Below are positions 63,968-64,000 of a DNA stretch of 64,000 nt, piece after piece. The notes beneath the pieces are model-generated. The model was not told where the DNA came from. It did not search any database and saw nothing but the letters and a program-made list of their open reading frames with translations. Every line of letters begins with the position of its first letter. The stretch's first letter is position 1. Made by a program: the position numbers and the translations under genes. Where the stretch lies: positions 434,001 through 498,000 of the forward strand of contig NZ_CAKLBP010000002.1 of assembly GCF_920984665.1 (NCBI RefSeq). Reading direction: 5' to 3'. Origin of the DNA: Pedobacter sp. Leaf170 (lineage in GTDB: Bacteria > Bacteroidota > Bacteroidia > Sphingobacteriales > Sphingobacteriaceae).

Positions 63968-64000
63968 TGTAGGGTGGTGAAACAGGCAGACACACCTCCT
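63968..64000 (+). tRNA. 5' part of a class II tRNA (Leu-like) or tRNA-like leader, cut by window edge
   Basis: From 63968 the sequence has a seven-base acceptor arm strand TGTAGGG, then T8, then a D arm GTG...CAC around a loop AAACAGGCAGA. This matches the tRNA-Leu pattern, including the G18-G19 pair. The 5' half of an anticodon stem (CCTCC) follows at the edge. Anticodon, variable arm and 3' end are outside the window, so it cannot be told whether this is a functional tRNA or a tRNA-like 5' leader. Confidence 0.45.

Overview
The window is low-GC DNA, densely packed with genes, from a member of the Bacteroidota. The best guess is Sphingobacteriaceae (Pedobacter or a close relative). This is inferred from the protein families (SprA-type secretion translocon, SLBB polysaccharide export protein, DUF4292 lipoprotein, outer-membrane beta-barrel receptors of the OMP_b-brl_3 type, bifunctional malic enzyme, solitary gatA), from promoters matching the phylum's TTTG / TAnnTTTG pattern, and from frequent TTG starts. 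There is no sign of prophage, IS element, CRISPR array or rRNA.

Region by region. (1) 1-10743, minus strand: an exopolysaccharide/capsule operon reading leftward in the order flippase (Wzx), GT2 glycosyltransferase, polymerase (Wzy), SAM methyltransferase, three GT-B glycosyltransferases, SLBB outer-membrane export protein, and the start of a Wzz/Wzc-like chain-length protein cut by the window edge. Divergent from it at 10903 are the initiating undecaprenyl-phosphate sugar transferase and an outer-membrane Wzi/RemB-like protein, so a nearly complete Wzx/Wzy-type pathway is present. (2) 14067-30069: housekeeping and regulatory genes. These are dxs, scpA, glyA, a beta-helix lipoprotein with comF, a YoeB-type toxin-antitoxin pair transcribed into rlmN, rluF, a DinB-family protein, a WYL regulator, a hybrid histidine kinase convergent with a sigma-54 response regulator, and two tandem PepSY-like secreted proteins. 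(3) 30635-41378: tRNA-Thr, amidohydrolase, nitronate monooxygenase, acylphosphatase, a second flippase, dut, TPR protein, DUF4292 lipoprotein, EnvC-like protein, two TatA-like proteins and gatA. (4) 41711-54606: LysM transglycosylase, maeB, ruvA, the giant sprA, gcvH, a VanZ-like protein and an overlapping 40-residue lipoprotein. (5) 54746-64000: two tandem outer-membrane beta-barrel receptors, feoA-feoB, an intergenic repeat cluster, and an Lrp/AsnC regulator divergent from the first 33 bases of what looks like a class II tRNA or tRNA-like leader.

Most of the window is ordinary core genome. I did not find a clear undescribed defence or metabolic system. The observations most worth a second look are the toxin-antitoxin pair fused into the rlmN transcription unit, the tandem PepSY-like genes with identical mature C-termini, a family of four structured intergenic repeats, a 92-bp tandem repeat with conserved hairpins, the truncated tRNA-like element beside the AsnC-type regulator, and a possibly leaderless transcript for a catalytically degenerate EnvC-like protein.
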